Under the pieces are notes generated by a model. It was not told the DNA's origin and did no database searches. It saw only the letters and a list, made by a program, of their open reading frames with translations. Shown in pieces: positions 49,554-61,479 of a stretch of 64,000 bases of DNA. The stretch comes from Acephala macrosclerotiorum (taxonomy: Eukaryota; Ascomycota; Leotiomycetes; Helotiales; Mollisiaceae). The stretch covers positions 1 through 64,000 of the forward strand of contig MU119262.1 of NCBI GenBank assembly GCA_014904845.1. Reading direction: 5' to 3'. The translations under genes and the position numbers were made by a program. Numbering within the stretch: the first letter of the stretch is position 1; the number at the start of each line of letters is the position of its first letter.

Positions 49554-50460
49554 TTACCCCATCTCCACAATGTCATCGACATGATTGCATAGGGCCACGA
49601 ACAGATCAAAGAAAAGTTTACCTCCACTCTCCATTTCTGTCTGCATGGTTCCGCTCCTCTTAAATGTCTTGCGACATCTAATGATCAGGGCAAGATAATG
49701 AGCGCGGAGCCGCGAGTCCGAGTCCGGCGTGTTGTCATACGCATACCGCGCAGAACGGAGGATCGTAGCGACCTCGATTCCACTCTGCAGACCTTGCTTC
49801 CGAAGCGCAAGGCGTTTGAGTTCCTCGAGTCCGTACTTCTCCGCCGCACAGTATATGACGGTGTCTTTTAGAATGTGTTCTCCCACGCTGGAGATGAATG
49901 TTGTAGCCTCGACGGAGCCGCGGCCACCTGTGTTTTCGGGGTTGGGTGAGCTCGCTGCATCTTCGAGTTCCCAAGAGTTTTTGCGCTTGTTGTGGAGCAA
50001 GCGGGGGTAGTAGTCACCCTTCTGCAAGGTATGCGATCAGTATATATACTTCCAATGAACATGGCAGACATACGTATAGATACTCGAGAACACAGGAGAA
50101 GATTTCTGGTTCCTCGTCTGGAAGATCGATCCTCTTACTCTCGGCCTCGAGGAATTGGCCTCTAATAGCCGCCGCAAAGAATGGCGACGCGCTGAGGACA
50201 TCCTCGTGGGCTGCGAAAAGTCGTCCTTCCTTGCCGACTTTGAATGTGACTATCGGTGAGGTCAGAGTGCTGTTATTCGCACTCGTCAGTTAGGCTCCAA
50301 TTCCGTTTGCGACAACAACTCACCTCCCGACTTGCGGGCTCCGATCGAACGACTTCTGCAGTTTCGACACCTTCGCGGCATCCTTATAAGACTTCTTTAA
50401 CTTAACCACCCTGTCCACGCGATCGTTGGTTCGGAAGGAGCGCTTGAACATGGAGGCCAT
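49554..50460 (-). CDS. BTB/POZ-domain protein
   Basis: Three exons (50460-50324, 50269-50074, 50021-49554) with introns of 54 and 52 nt give 266 residues. A basic N-terminus (FKRSFRTNDRVDRVVKLKK) precedes the BTB fold at about 45-110: VTFKVGKEGRLFAAHEDVL, then SPFFAAAIRGQFLEAES and the characteristic EEPEIFSCVLEYLY crossing the second splice into KGDYYP. A Ser/Pro-rich insert interrupts the domain before VIYCAAEKYGLEELKRLAL. The C-terminal half is helical. Fungal stand-alone BTB proteins may act as Cul3 adaptors or dimerisation modules. No partner domain is visible. Start chosen at the first ATG; a second Met lies three codons later. Confidence 0.88.
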
Positions 50461-51375
50461 TGTGTGTTGACGTCGAGTCTATCTTATCGGGATGGTGGGG
50501 TATATCGGAGAAAGATTGACGAAAAGAGTGTCGAGGGGTTGAAGACTGACGCACAAAGGATTGACAGGGTCCTGGAAGAGATCTCCAGATATTCAATGAA
50601 AGTCTGAAGATTCTTGTGAAGTATTTGCGACCCGAGGTGTGGTGAGGAAGGAAGAAGAGAAGACGCGCGAAATGCGTAGATGATATACCCGGTTGCCTGG
50701 CAAGCATCGCACGTGATAGGAGAGAATGTAGAGCCCAAGTTGGGCGGGAAGCGATTCCGTTTGGAGAGTATGTTTGGGATGTGCCTGGATTGCAGGTTTA
50801 ACTTTGTGGTTGTGCCTGTTCTTATTCGTCCACATGTCATGCAAGACAATCGTCAGTGTTGATGCCTGTCCAAGGAAAACAGAGGAGGGAGCGGGAGGGT
50901 GGGCGCAGCAACACGCGAATCAAGGCGGACGAGCACTGAAGGGCATAGACCAGACTTGGCAGCACTGCCGAGATGAGGCTGGAAAGGTAACCGAAAACAC
51001 CAGGAGGAGTGGGTGAGTAATCATGAAATGCAGAATTGAAAGCAATTGAGAGGAAAGTAATCAGATGAGAGCGGCCAGACTTCTTCAGGAACCGTATAAC
51101 AATGCAATTACGATATTTATGCTTACTTCTAGCTTGGCATAGTCGGTGGAGAATGTGGGGATCATGCACAACAAGTGGAGAATGATATAAAGGTGGAGCT
51201 ACTTCTGGGAATGTTGTTATCGATAGAGTTTCTACATACTGTATATAAGGTATGAACATGAAACAAATTGGCCGCGGATACAACAGCATTAATCCTTCGA
51301 GATACACCATTCCTACCTTCAGAACTCCTTCCGTGCTTTTACTCCCATGACAAACCATACCGACGAACTTTCGTC
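50461..51375. other. Intergenic region, no supported gene
   Basis: Promoter side of the BTB gene and 3' flank of the J-domain gene. Short frames only. Confidence 0.4.
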
Positions 51376-52866
51376 CTACATGTGTGAAACGCCAAAACCA
51401 AAATAATTAAACCCAGAGGTATCCCCAAACTCCTTCGCTTTATCACAAAGATCAAACTCCAGACTGAACAGCGAGTCCTCCTCCTCCATCTCCTCACCCG
51501 GACTGCTCAACCACTCACTATACTCCCTTAAGAGCAGCAACTCCCGCCAACATGCGTAACAAGCAATCATTCCGCATCCAAGACATTCAGCAGCTGCGCA
51601 CTCAGCAATGACTTGGAACGATGTTTGCTGACATCTTCCACAAGTCTGTTCTCCGACCACGCGCTTCCAGGTCCCTTCTAAGTGCCAAGGTCCTTCTGCT
51701 CCGTGTGCGATAGGGTCTGGTACATCGGCTGCGGCTTTGACTCGAGAGAGTGCTTTCCAGATGTTGATTGCTTGTCCTCGTCGATCGATCATGGAGAATA
51801 ACGGTGACTTGAGGTCGCGTGGACCTAGTATGCCTAATGCTTCTCGAATGCGATCCTGTCTTGCTTTGGCTTCTTCCGTCTCGTATTGTTTCCAATCGCG
51901 TTCCATATTCTCGATTATCTCTTCCAAACGTGCTCTCGCCTCCTCAATCGTATGTACCAACTTCACAGCATATGCTCTTCGTCCATCCAACAACTTCTTG
52001 AGAATCAGATGTTCATCCTTGACCACCGCACCAGCTTGTCTCGACCTCTCAGCAGCTTCATAAAACCTCCTCGTAATCTCTTGGTCCGTCTCCCTCATCT
52101 GCCTCTCCAAATCCGCTTCCAATTTCTGGATCTGCTGCTGACACTGAACAATCAGCAACATATTCCCCGTCCTCTTTTCTTCCCAACCCTTAAGTCGTCG
52201 CATGTAATCCTGTCTCGCCATGACTTTCCAAGCCCTAGCTCTCCCTCTTCGCTCAGCATCTGCTTTCGCAGCTTTATCTTTCGAACTATTGCTGGCAGAT
52301 TTCGAGCCTTCTGTTTGAAATCCTTGACCAGCATCTTTATCAACATCCTCCTTCCTCCTCCTCGCTCTCTCCGCTCCGTTCATCTCCTCTTCTCCCTCTT
52401 TATGCCACTCATACCCCTTTCCCCCTTCCCAATCCCACTCCCATTTTCTCTTCCCAGCCCCATTGCTACTCTCACCACCACTCCCAAATCCCCCAGCTGC
52501 ACTTCCCGCATTTGCTCCCACCCCAAGCCCAATCTTCACAACCCAATAGTTCCTATCATACTCCCTCCTCTTCCCCTCATCCTTTAGTGTTTCCCAGGCC
52601 CGCAAAAGAGCTTGGAACTCCTTCGTGGCGTTGGGGGATTTGTTTTTGTCGGGGTGGAGGAGGAGAGCTAAACGTTTGTAGGAGTCTCGGATGGTTTCGA
52701 GGGGGGAGGATTGGGGGACCCGAAGGATTGCGTAGCTGTTATCGTTAGTTGGGGATTGGGTGATGGGATGGGATGTGGACGGGGAAGAGGGGGAGGGAGA
52801 GGGGGTAGGGAGAGGGAGAGGGAGGACGAACTAGTCTTCTTGGAGAGAATTTAGGGGGTCGGCCAT
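51376..52866 (-). CDS. J-domain (DnaJ-like) co-chaperone with Cys-rich C-terminus
   Basis: Two exons (52866-52832, 52735-51376) with a 96-nt intron give 464 residues. The J domain spans the splice: EDYYAILRVPQSSPLETIRD, then RLALLLHPDKNKSPNATKEF with the HPD tripeptide, and EGKRREYDRNYW. It should stimulate Hsp70 ATPase. A Gly/Ser-rich linker, a charged helical region of probable coiled coil (about 130-300) and a C-terminal Cys cluster (CGRCQQTSFQVIAECAAAEC, then CGMIACYAC) that could bind zinc follow. The end is acidic. The donor is GTTCGT, which is not optimal, but the frame and J-domain sequence support it. The intron holds the C-rich strand of the adjacent purine tract. Confidence 0.85.
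52751..52827 (+). repeat. G-rich purine tract inside the J-domain gene intron
   Basis: Many runs of three to five G separated by one to three bases, mostly A, lie on the plus strand (C-rich on the transcribed sense strand of the gene). Enough closely spaced G runs are present to allow a G-quadruplex. It occupies most of the 96-nt intron. Confidence 0.6.
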
Positions 52867-53900
52867 GCCATTGTCGAGCTTCGTTCACGTTCCCATACAA
52901 AACTCTGTTGTAATATAAATATTTATATGAACGAGGTGGTCGGTCCCTCGTTTCGTGTTTCAATCGTGTGTGGCCTTCGTTGACAGGCAGATCAGGGTCC
53001 AGGAAGGAGGGGAAGATAAGGATGAACGCGATGGGAGGCCTGCATGGTGAAATTCAAAAGAGCCTAGGCATGGGGTAATAGGTAAGGTATGGCGAGGCTG
53101 CGCTGCGCTGCGCCGTATCGGTTTATGGTATGCTATGGTGGTTCGTTGGTTGGCGGTGGGGTGAGTTGTTGGGTGTCCGTGTCTATGTTTGTGCCTAGGC
53201 AGCTTGTCGTAGTAATCTGGATGAAGAGGATGGACCGAGGCTTGTGGAAAGGCTAAATTTATTTTTAGGGAGTGGGTCTCTATCACGGGTTTGCTTAACA
53301 TTAATGCTCGAACTTCAATGGATTTGAAAAATATTTCGATCAAGACAAATAATTAGAAGGGTAAAAGATCGTCAACAAGATCTTCAAGTGACATCGAGCA
53401 TTCGCGACTTGATGCTCTCCATGAATCCAAGTTGCCTCTGTCACGTGTATCACTCCCCACCTCGGTATGTCTAACTTGAGGAGACGGAAAAGGAAGAAGG
53501 CTTCCTTTAGTCTGCATATAGTGTCCGCGGTCTCGCGGCTCTTCGCATTTGCTCATCGTTATTGGACCATGCTAAGTATCTGACAGGTCTAGGCCAGTGC
53601 TGAATCCGGGGAGGGTGGCAACTTCAGGGAAGCCGAGGCCAGTCAGTAATCGCCACCATCACTTTCCAAACCCGTTGTTGGAATGACCCAGAAGCCGACA
53701 AGTTGAGGAGTAAAGGCAGAATCTCGTAATGACGGGTAACTTCATGTTCTATCTCTGAATTCAAAAGCAGAACATTAATTGCAAACGCCATCCCAATGCT
53801 CTAAAGGTATCGTCTCATCTATAAAAACCCACAACCCCATCTAAACGCCATCGCTATGCAAACCTCGAAGCTCCTTATCCCCTCAAGTCCCCGTCACTAT
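52867..53900. other. Intergenic region, no supported gene
   Basis: Short frames on both strands, none with a motif. Contains the promoter of the J-domain gene. Confidence 0.4.
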
Positions 53901-54814
53901 CTATCTCTTAGCAATCCCACACTTAGCCAAACAACTATCAACCCCCTTCGCAATATTAGCAGGAATCTTGCTCCTGAATATCTTAATATCCCGTCCATCA
54001 ACCGCAATCTCCCCACCAGAGCTACCCCTCACAATCTCGTCCTCAAGACCAAAGTATTCCCGAGCAATTTGTCCAACGCCTGGATCCTCGCCAGGGAAAG
54101 AAGCAACAAACACCGCATCAGTGCAGTCAGGATTGAACTCGGTGTGTACCGCTCCCTGAGGAAAGACAGTCATCTCCCACTTATTCAAAGTGTGGTTGAG
54201 ATGTCTGGCCCCATTCTCAGCGGTAACAGACGCGAATAATCAACCTTCAACAACAAGATTGAGTTCCGCTGCTCTCGGATGGACGTGAGGAATGTTGAAG
54301 CCGCATGGGGCGAGGAAACCGATAGCGACTGATCCACCCTGGGCCACAAGAGCAGGGAAAGTAGCATGGTCTGCGCGAACGATCTTCCCGCCCATACCGA
54401 CCGTTACGCCTTGCGCGGGTGCCGTTTTACAGGGATCGGCGAAGTTGAAGATGAAGTCGTTGTCTGATAATAGAGCTATGCGCTCTACTGAGTTGGGGGC
54501 GAGTGTGAGTTGGGCGAAGAGGGATGGGTTTGGGGTTGTTGAGGAGCAGGTTGTTGGTGGGTGGAGGAAGAGGAGGCTGGGTGGACGGAGTTGGAAGTGA
54601 GAGAAGAGGAGGAGGATTGTGCGTGGTTGGCGGGAGTGTGGGACGCGGCCGGGGTGGTGCTGGTGAGGAGTGTGGTGCGGGATGCGGTGATAGCTGTGCT
54701 TGCTCCTGTGGCGCCGGTGGCTTTGATGGTTGTGTTTGATATGCCCTATGGTGCGGCGATGGCAGAGCCGGCTAGGAGAAGGGCTATTGAAAGGAAGGAA
54801 GTTTGGGTATACAT
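53901..54814 (-). pseudogene. Broken germin/spherulin-like secreted cupin
   Basis: A signal peptide (MYTQTSFLSIALLLAGSAIA, ATG at 54814) is followed after APP-like residues by an in-frame TAG at 54746-54748. The Ser/Thr-rich stretch continues in that frame to about 54560. The cupin domain is then in another frame: SLFAQLTLAPNSVERIALL, CGFNIPHVHPRAAELNLVVEG with the metal-binding His pattern. A TGA at 54240-54242 interrupts it, where a CGA (Arg) would fit. The same frame resumes as LFASVTAENG, WEMTVFPQGAVH and a C-terminal KSKIP-type tail. So there are two stops and one frame break, and no GT-AG intron that removes the TGA was found. Germin-like cupins are often Mn-binding and secreted. Confidence 0.7.
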
Positions 54815-56551
54815 TTTGATGGTTGTTGATGAGGGAAGAGTTGGCTGAAGGGAAATAGCGAGTAGTATGATAATAGAGTAGGAAATACAAAAGATTGTAT
54901 CGATGGAACCGATGAAATGACCTGGGATAGAAGCAGAAAAGGAAATGCTGAGTAGACTAGGAAATGCTGTTGATGATGAGATGCTGAATGAAGCTCTTGG
55001 GATGAAGATACTGCCTTCTCTTATACGCACCATCTCGAAGATTGAGAATGATACTCCAATGCAGAATGTAGCATCAATGTATTGGTGTGCGCATCTTCAA
55101 GAACGCCACTGAACGAACTCGGAATGCCATTCGTCCCAGGATTGATCTTCCAAAGCCTGAGGTTCAGAACATCAGCCCGCGCCCCACCACCGTCACAAGA
55201 AAGACGATCTGCTTACCTTGGCGTGAGCCTCCATCCCCACGAAGGTTATAAAAACACTTAGCCACGATCAAAAGACATGGTTCAGCCATTTCTACGACAT
55301 CGCGGACTTGATTCGCAGGCTCAAAAGAAAGGTGACAGTGCGTGTTCGCCAAAAGCAGCCACAATGCACGCCAAGTGTCTTTGAGCTTTGGGCTGCCAGT
55401 CAGCATCTTGAATATCGACATAGCATAGCTTTGCACCCCACCACTAAATTAATAATAGCTTATCTGGGAGAGATGCAGCATGCAAGAATCTAAATCGAAG
55501 CATCTTCGGCCATCTTGACAATGAGACTCTGGAATGAGACTGCAAAAATGTTTCTCCACGATCTTCGAGGGGGAGGTATGCATTGACGGTGAACAATATC
55601 ACAGCACTATTTCAAGAGCTTCGAGGGCTTCGAACGCTTCGAGGAATAGCTTCTCCACCTCCACCACACCTCGCTTGTCAGCGACTTGACGAGCCCAATA
55701 TCACTGAGGCATTCGCACTTGCATGCCAGCAGATAAGGCTGAGGTTCAAATTTCCGCCATGGCCTCTGGACGTAATTCAATGAATCGAGATCCTTACTTG
55801 ACCTGCCGAGCTAGCATTCTGCACACTCAGCAATTCGTGTCGACGTGTTGACCGTATGCCTACCACCTCGACGGAGTCCACATCATCGCCCAATGTAATC
55901 CACTTGATTCTACACAGAGGCAGATTCTCCCAGCCGGTGTTGTAGCATGCCAATTGTGACATTGTAGGGATTTGGATTTGTATTGGTGAACACGATTGCG
56001 ACGCTGGAAGAGAGTGTAGCATCGAGCGCTAAGCCGAGCTGAAGAGCAGGTTGATTGATTGTCGAGCTATGCGTCAGTCTACCATAATTGGTGTGGAGGA
56101 ATCGTCGGACGTGATGCGACGTAGGGCAAAGGGTTCCTTGCTAGGGTGATTGTTGCTGGAAGCTTTGGCGTTGGCAGAAAAGATCGAGTGCCTCAGGCTT
56201 CCATGCATTCAAAGCCAGACAGCGGTTTCAGCATCACATCGATCGCTTCACAAACGTATCTCTATTGGTATTTCAATCATAACGCAATAGTTTGTCGCTG
56301 CCCAACTTTTGGTGTATTTTTATGCTCGTTTCGACTGATTCCAATGCCCCCGACGAACCTTCGCTCTTTTAATGCTTCCGCACACTAGACGACGCCATTC
56401 GATAGGATGAACGCGAATGGACATGCATTTCATTATGCCGAGGACAATGTCCCAGGAATCTCTGGGACTTTCAGGAGTTTCAACACAACATAGAGCACGC
56501 CAACATCTTGCTTATCCCTCCTCTGCAGCCGCTCAGCCAACATAGTTCCCG
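54815..56551. other. 1.7-kb gap with an unproven minus-strand gene candidate
   Basis: A minus-strand frame beginning at 55962 (MSQLACYNTGWENLPLCRIK) runs about 55 codons to a GTAAGG donor at 55797. An in-frame continuation (KFEPQPYLLACKCECL) would need an intron of only about 35 nt. A second minus frame at 55164-55436 has LWLLLANTHCHL and CLLIVAKCFYNL. I cannot join these into a gene with confidence and recognise no family. Confidence 0.3.
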
Positions 56552-57672
56552 TCACTCTCTCCTCCTTCGTTTCCGCACCCTCCTTGCCTGCTCGATCTCC
56601 TCCAAGGCTTGATCCAAATATTCATATGGATTTACGGGTGGCGGAGCGGGGAGGACGACATTTTCCGTGTCGAAGACCTGCTGCTGGAACCTCCATTTGA
56701 TCTCGGGCAATGTCCGTCCTGGGTGGGAAGCTCTCCAAGAGGTAATCATGTTATTCACATCCTGCAACTCTCTAGATGACTTTATGGATTCCCATTGGAC
56801 CAACTTGTCCGGATGCACCTTAGTCGCTATTTTCCAGCTCCTTAAATGTCCGTTGACCTCATCAGCATACGGCCATGGCGGCAAGGCGGGAAAATGTTCT
56901 TCCAGCGACCGCCTTGAGATCATAATCGTAATCGTCTCGAGCGCCGGATATGCAGCGCAAACCCGGTCCAGATCTGTCTCCGTGAAGCGAGTAGAACTTA
57001 CTAGACAGCCAGCGAGGACCGCTAGGTGCCTCAATGTCCCTTGAAATGTGGTACTTTGACGCGTCGGTCTAAAACGTGTGTGGTTCCAGAGGGTATCTAT
57101 CTCCGGCATCATCCAGAACCCGGCACGCCTCCTTGTCCCACGTCCTTCGGGACAGTGCCATTTGTACAGATGGTGGTTTCGATCCTCCAGAGGACTGCCG
57201 GTGCTTGCAGTGATTGGGTTGGCAATGCCTAGCCACTCATACCGTGCCTCGCGGCACACTTGAAGGATGGCAGGGTTAGGTCGCGTATAAGCAAACTGGC
57301 TATTGCGCTTCAACCGACTGCGGGACGGAGATTCGACCACAAATGCAGGCTCTGGCGTGACAAATCCCCATATGAGCAGGCGAATCTCTGTTGGTAACTT
57401 TGGAAATAGGACGAATTCCGTGGCTGGTACTGACTTTGAGACGGGACCAGGAAGGTCTGCAATCGGGCGTGATCGCAAGTTGTAGGTCTGCTTTGGCTCT
57501 GCTTTCTCCCATCTTTTCTTGGCTGTAGGAACGTCAGCAGAGTCCGGGCAAAGCTGGGGCTTTGAGAACACTACTCACCAGCTCCACTAAACCTACTCAC
57601 TCTCCCACTCTGGCCCATGAATCTCTTCGCATCAGCAGCTCGCTTCTTGCCCTTGTTATTCTTTGACGCCAT
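56552..57672 (-). CDS. 2EXR-domain protein (intact paralogue A)
   Basis: Two exons (57672-57579, 57522-56552) with a 56-nt intron give 354 residues. Exon 1 is a short basic leader (SKNNKGKKRAADAKR). The domain begins EFVLFPKLPTEIRLLIWGF and continues with AILQVCREARYEWL, FWMMPEIDTLW, GTLRHLAVLAGCLV and YPALETITIM, the ordered set seen in 2EXR proteins of Pezizomycotina. The C-terminus has IKWRFQQQVFDTENVVLPAP and a very basic end (RRVRKRRRRE). Molecular function is unknown. The gene lies in a same-strand tandem array with paralogue B and a decayed third copy. Confidence 0.85.
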
Positions 57673-58632
57673 GATCGTACTTCGGTGTGGTCTGTCTTGG
57701 TGATATGAAAAGATAATATATCATGCAGAAGTTGCCGAAAGCCAGCGTGGGTTAGCAATTCATGGGATAACGTTGTTTGTTGATAAGTTGATGGTTTCTA
57801 GATGGAGGTCCAGGTTGTGGTTTGTTTTGACTCGGGGTTGGTGCGTTGTGAGGGAAAGTGGAGGGGTGTGAGGTAGCTTCCTTGTTGGTGTTGAAGTGAA
57901 GTCATCTCTGAAGTTTTGAAGAAGGAGCAATGCGCCTTCGTGCACTCATCTATTAACCGTTTCTTCGATAAGCAGGATATCACCATCGTAGATTGTCCCG
58001 TAGAAGGGGATTGAGACACGAGGGGCATTTCACCTAGTTGCTTCCTTGTGGGCATTGCTATGTCGCTCAATAGATGCCGACGTCTGCGTCTTTTCCTACG
58101 TTCACATACGCGTTTGCATTTTCGGCATCTCAGTGTGAAGTTTGGCGGTTCATTGATTTTCTATGCTAGAAAAGAAAGCAACGCTGGTGTATGATCGAGT
58201 AGTCCTACAGGTAAACAAGTGTGTTGTTATCCGGGCCTCTGCTCATTAAATGCCGGTCCGTCTGTCGCGTCTCCCAACATCTGCAATAGAAAGCGCTAAG
58301 GCACTAGCCCGAAGCCAGCCCGCAATTGACCTCAGAAATTCAGTAAAAGATTGCGTGGGAAAAAAAGAAAAGAAAGCAGAAATAATCCTTGCATCCTCTG
58401 CCCCAGCAATAGTAATATCGCAGCCCTCCCGAAAATGACCCCGCAAATTTCCAAAGGCACCACCCTTCAGCTGCGCTAGGAGGCGTTTCTGGGCGTAGTG
58501 CAGGGTCTTGGCCTCTCCTGACAACAATGTCTAGTACAGCCGAAAGAGAAAAGCCTGCGTCTGCCGTGCTGACACTATCGGTAAGATGTTAGCAAAAGGT
58601 CCCAGTAGAGGTCTAACAGTGCTTACTTCTTT
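57673..58632. other. Intergenic region, no supported gene
   Basis: Nothing recognisable; promoter of paralogue A and 3' flank of paralogue B. Confidence 0.4.
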
Positions 58633-59633
58633 CTAGATGTCTTTGCTCGCCGAGAGCCGCGCCATTATCTTCTTGTCCTTCTTCGCCTTCTTGCGTTGTT
58701 TCTCAACTGCCTCTTCCTCCCGATCGATCTCCTCATAAGGATTCTTGGGTGATTTCGGAAAGACGATGTTCTCTACCTCAATCACCTGCTGCTCAATTCT
58801 CCATTTGATTATCGGCACTTTGAGCTTTGGGTGGTCCTTCTTCAACTGCTCGATTTTACTGAGGCTCTCCCTTTGTTGCCAACTAAGAAAATCCAAACCA
58901 GGATGTTTTCCGCCAAACATCAACGGATTCACCGCCCCATCAATCTCTTTCTCGAATGTGATACCTGTAGCATAGTAACGCATACTGATGTATCTCGAGA
59001 TTGAAAGTATTAAAGTCAGCGTCTCGAGGGCGGGAAAGATTGTGTTCAAACGCTTGAGATATTGTTGATCCAAGTAGCAATGCATAATGGCCAAGTGCTT
59101 CAATTTCCAAGCAATGCTGAGGTTTCCGATGTTTTCACCTTGCAGTCGCCAAAACGTATCAATCTCGGTAGATATGTAGAAGCCTCTTCCATCGTTTCGA
59201 GTTCGACCTCCCGAGGTATGGAATGTATAGACAGGATGGCCTCGCTGTTGGCCGGGGAGAGTCTGATCGTTCGGATCTGCAGCTAGAAATTCGTTGCGTG
59301 ACTCTTGACAGACTTGAAGGACGGCAGGTATGGTATGGATGTAATGGAGACGACGCTTGATGCTCTTACTCAGGACTTGTGTTACGTATGCCGGCTCCGG
59401 AGCGGCGAGACCCCAAATAATGATACGGAGTTCGATGGGGAGTTTGGGGAACAAGGTGAACTCGGTGAGTGGCCCGCTTGCGTCTGGTTTCGTCATAGCT
59501 GAAAGTGACTCTGTGTTGTTGTTAGGACCTGAGTTCGCAAGGTCCAGATTTACTTACCAATATTCTGGCCGACACCAGGTGCAGATCCGTTCCCGTCGGC
59601 CGTCGCAATCACGCTGTTCGCAAGGGTGGCCAT
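58633..59633 (-). CDS. 2EXR-domain protein (intact paralogue B)
   Basis: Two exons (59633-59558, 59510-58633) with a 47-nt intron of the same phase as in paralogue A give 317 residues. The domain reads EFTLFPKLPIELRIIIWGL, AVLQVCQESRNEFL, GFYISTEIDTFWRLQ, LKHLAIMHCYLD and FPALETLTLIL. The C-terminus ends with IKWRIEQQVIEVENIVFPKS and a Lys-rich tail (EKQRKKAKKDKK). Shared intron position and motif order with paralogue A show tandem duplication. The function of the family is unknown. Confidence 0.85.
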
Positions 59634-60250
59634 ACTTACGCGTGGATAAAGTCTCTGTGTATGGTGCGCAGAAAGAATATAGAAGGTCTGGTAGACACTG
59701 AAAAGCTGAAGTCGAAGGGTAGCCCTGTTTCTATGCGCGAGGACGATAGGTAAAGCCTGCGACAAGGAAGCGCTTTTGGAGTCACAGAGCTTTGATCGTG
59801 CTTGATGGCTCGATGTTCTTTTAGTGTTGCTGTATCCGAGCTCCGTGTTGTTTTTTGTTTGCTGAAAGGGTTGTTGGAGTCCACAAGTGCCCAGAGATTC
59901 GGAGCTAGCGTTCGCTTAAAGCTAGCGTCAACCTCGAGGAAAGAGCAACCTTTGGAGATTCTCGGCTTGAATTTGGCTCTGAAGGTGACGCGTATGGATC
60001 TTTCTATGATTCTAGGAACGGCGTTCTTCAGATTTCATTGTTCTAGCGATTGTCGGATGTCTCGGATTAAAATCGATGTTCACCCTAGCTCAGTCATCGC
60101 CCTCTATCACTCAACAGTCCAACATTCCCTGGGCTCAATGGGCCTTCTTTCCTAAGCAAATTCAATCCCTGGTCAACATACTCTGGCCATATTAGGCACA
60201 GTATCTCAGCTCAGCCCAGAATTCTCGACTGACTTGTCCCGGCTGGGAGG
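59634..60250. other. Intergenic region, no supported gene
   Basis: Promoter of paralogue B and 3' flank of the decayed copy; nothing else recognisable. Confidence 0.4.
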
Positions 60251-61134
60251 CTACAAACGATCAACATCCTTAGCCCACGCCTCAGCCCACCCAATCTTCC
60301 CGAGCGCCTCTCTCTTTTCGAAAACAGGATCATCATTTTCTTCATCATCCTGTTCCGTGGCCACTCTCGGGGTTACGATATTCTCTCACACCATGAACCG
60401 GTCCTCGAATCTCCACTTGATTGTCGGAAATCTCATCTGGGAGCACTTGATCTTCAACCGCTTCAAGATCTTGATTGTTTCCTGTTGCTTACCGCCAAAG
60501 TAGTGCGTTGGCCAAGGAGAACTGTTACAGATCACCACTAGATTCAATTCTCCGTCGCTCTCAGGTTGAAACGAGTACTCCTCTTGAGAGTATAGCGCCA
60601 CCATGTCTTTCGGGACCAAACACCTCAGCGTCCCTAGTGCAGGTAGCATCTTTCTCAGGGACATGAAATCTGATTCGATGAACTAGTTGAATGTGACTGC
60701 CAGGAATCTCAGCGTTGGTGGGATGCTCAGCTGCATCATTCCAGCCTATCTGTTACTCGATAATGAGACACCAAGTTCATTTCCATCGAGAGGATCCTTC
60801 TTGCCCCGGAACGTATCAACGTCCGTCGACATAAAGAACCCTCTACTGCTGACTCCCTGGTAGCGTTCATCGAAATGGATCTTCTAAACTGGATGTTCTC
60901 GTCGTCGGCGCTCAAGCGACTAGTCTTCAGGATTTTCGGTTTCCATGAACTCCTCGTGGGACTCACGACAAGCATGCAGAACGGCTAGTACAAGACAGGT
61001 GTAGCACATCAGTCCATCAAATTTACGACTCTCGTGCTGGACGATGAATGATGTGCGGGTGCAGCCAAGCTCTAGATGTAAAGGCGGATCTCAATAGATA
61101 ATTTCATGAAGATGGTAAACTTGGAGAGAGCCAT
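60251..61134 (-). pseudogene. Decayed third 2EXR paralogue
   Basis: From an ATG at 61134 the text reads ALSKFTIFMKLSIEIRLYI and then a TAG at 61072-61074 where the family has Trp. Later pieces in shifting frames are recognisable: VLHACRESHEEFMETENPED before a TAG (60920-60922), GFFMSTDVDTF, LRFLAVTFN before a TAG (60683-60685), LPALGTLRCLV and IKWRFEDRFMV before a TGA at 60386-60388. The final part (ENIVTPRVATEQ) runs to a TAG at 60251-60253. At least four stops and two frame changes make it dead. The order of pieces matches paralogues A and B. Confidence 0.75.
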
Positions 61135-61479
61135 AGCATGCGCTCTTACTCGTTTTGATTTGCGCGTCCTCAGAATCTTGCCCGTGTCATTATCAACATT
61201 TGTACTATTTGGTTCAAGTTGCGCCAAAGTAACTTGCTAGTCTTATTCTTCCCACCAACAGCAAGTACGGTAGCCACCAATGTCATACTGCTCTACCAAC
61301 GCTCCTCGAACGAGTTCGAAACCATGTTTGCGCGAGGTGTAGCGTAGTCTTGGTGCGGAAAAACCCACCGACGAAGGCAAATATCGGACCGAGTCTGAGG
61401 CTCACCAACCCTATGAAAGCAGTGCTCCAGACTTTCACTCTAGACTTTTTAAAGAACCAACCACAGAGCTTGAAAATAT
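61135..61479. other. Short gap, no supported gene
   Basis: A 71-codon minus frame at 61283-61498 has no motif. Nothing else. Confidence 0.35.

Noticed and set aside
51886..52587. 233-codon plus-strand frame
   Set aside because: It is the antisense shadow of the J-domain gene's charged region.
54240..54890. 216-codon frame covering the cupin and its upstream part
   Set aside because: Its first half is the wrong frame of the Ser/Thr-rich segment (His/Arg/Pro-rich shadow); only the cupin half is real.
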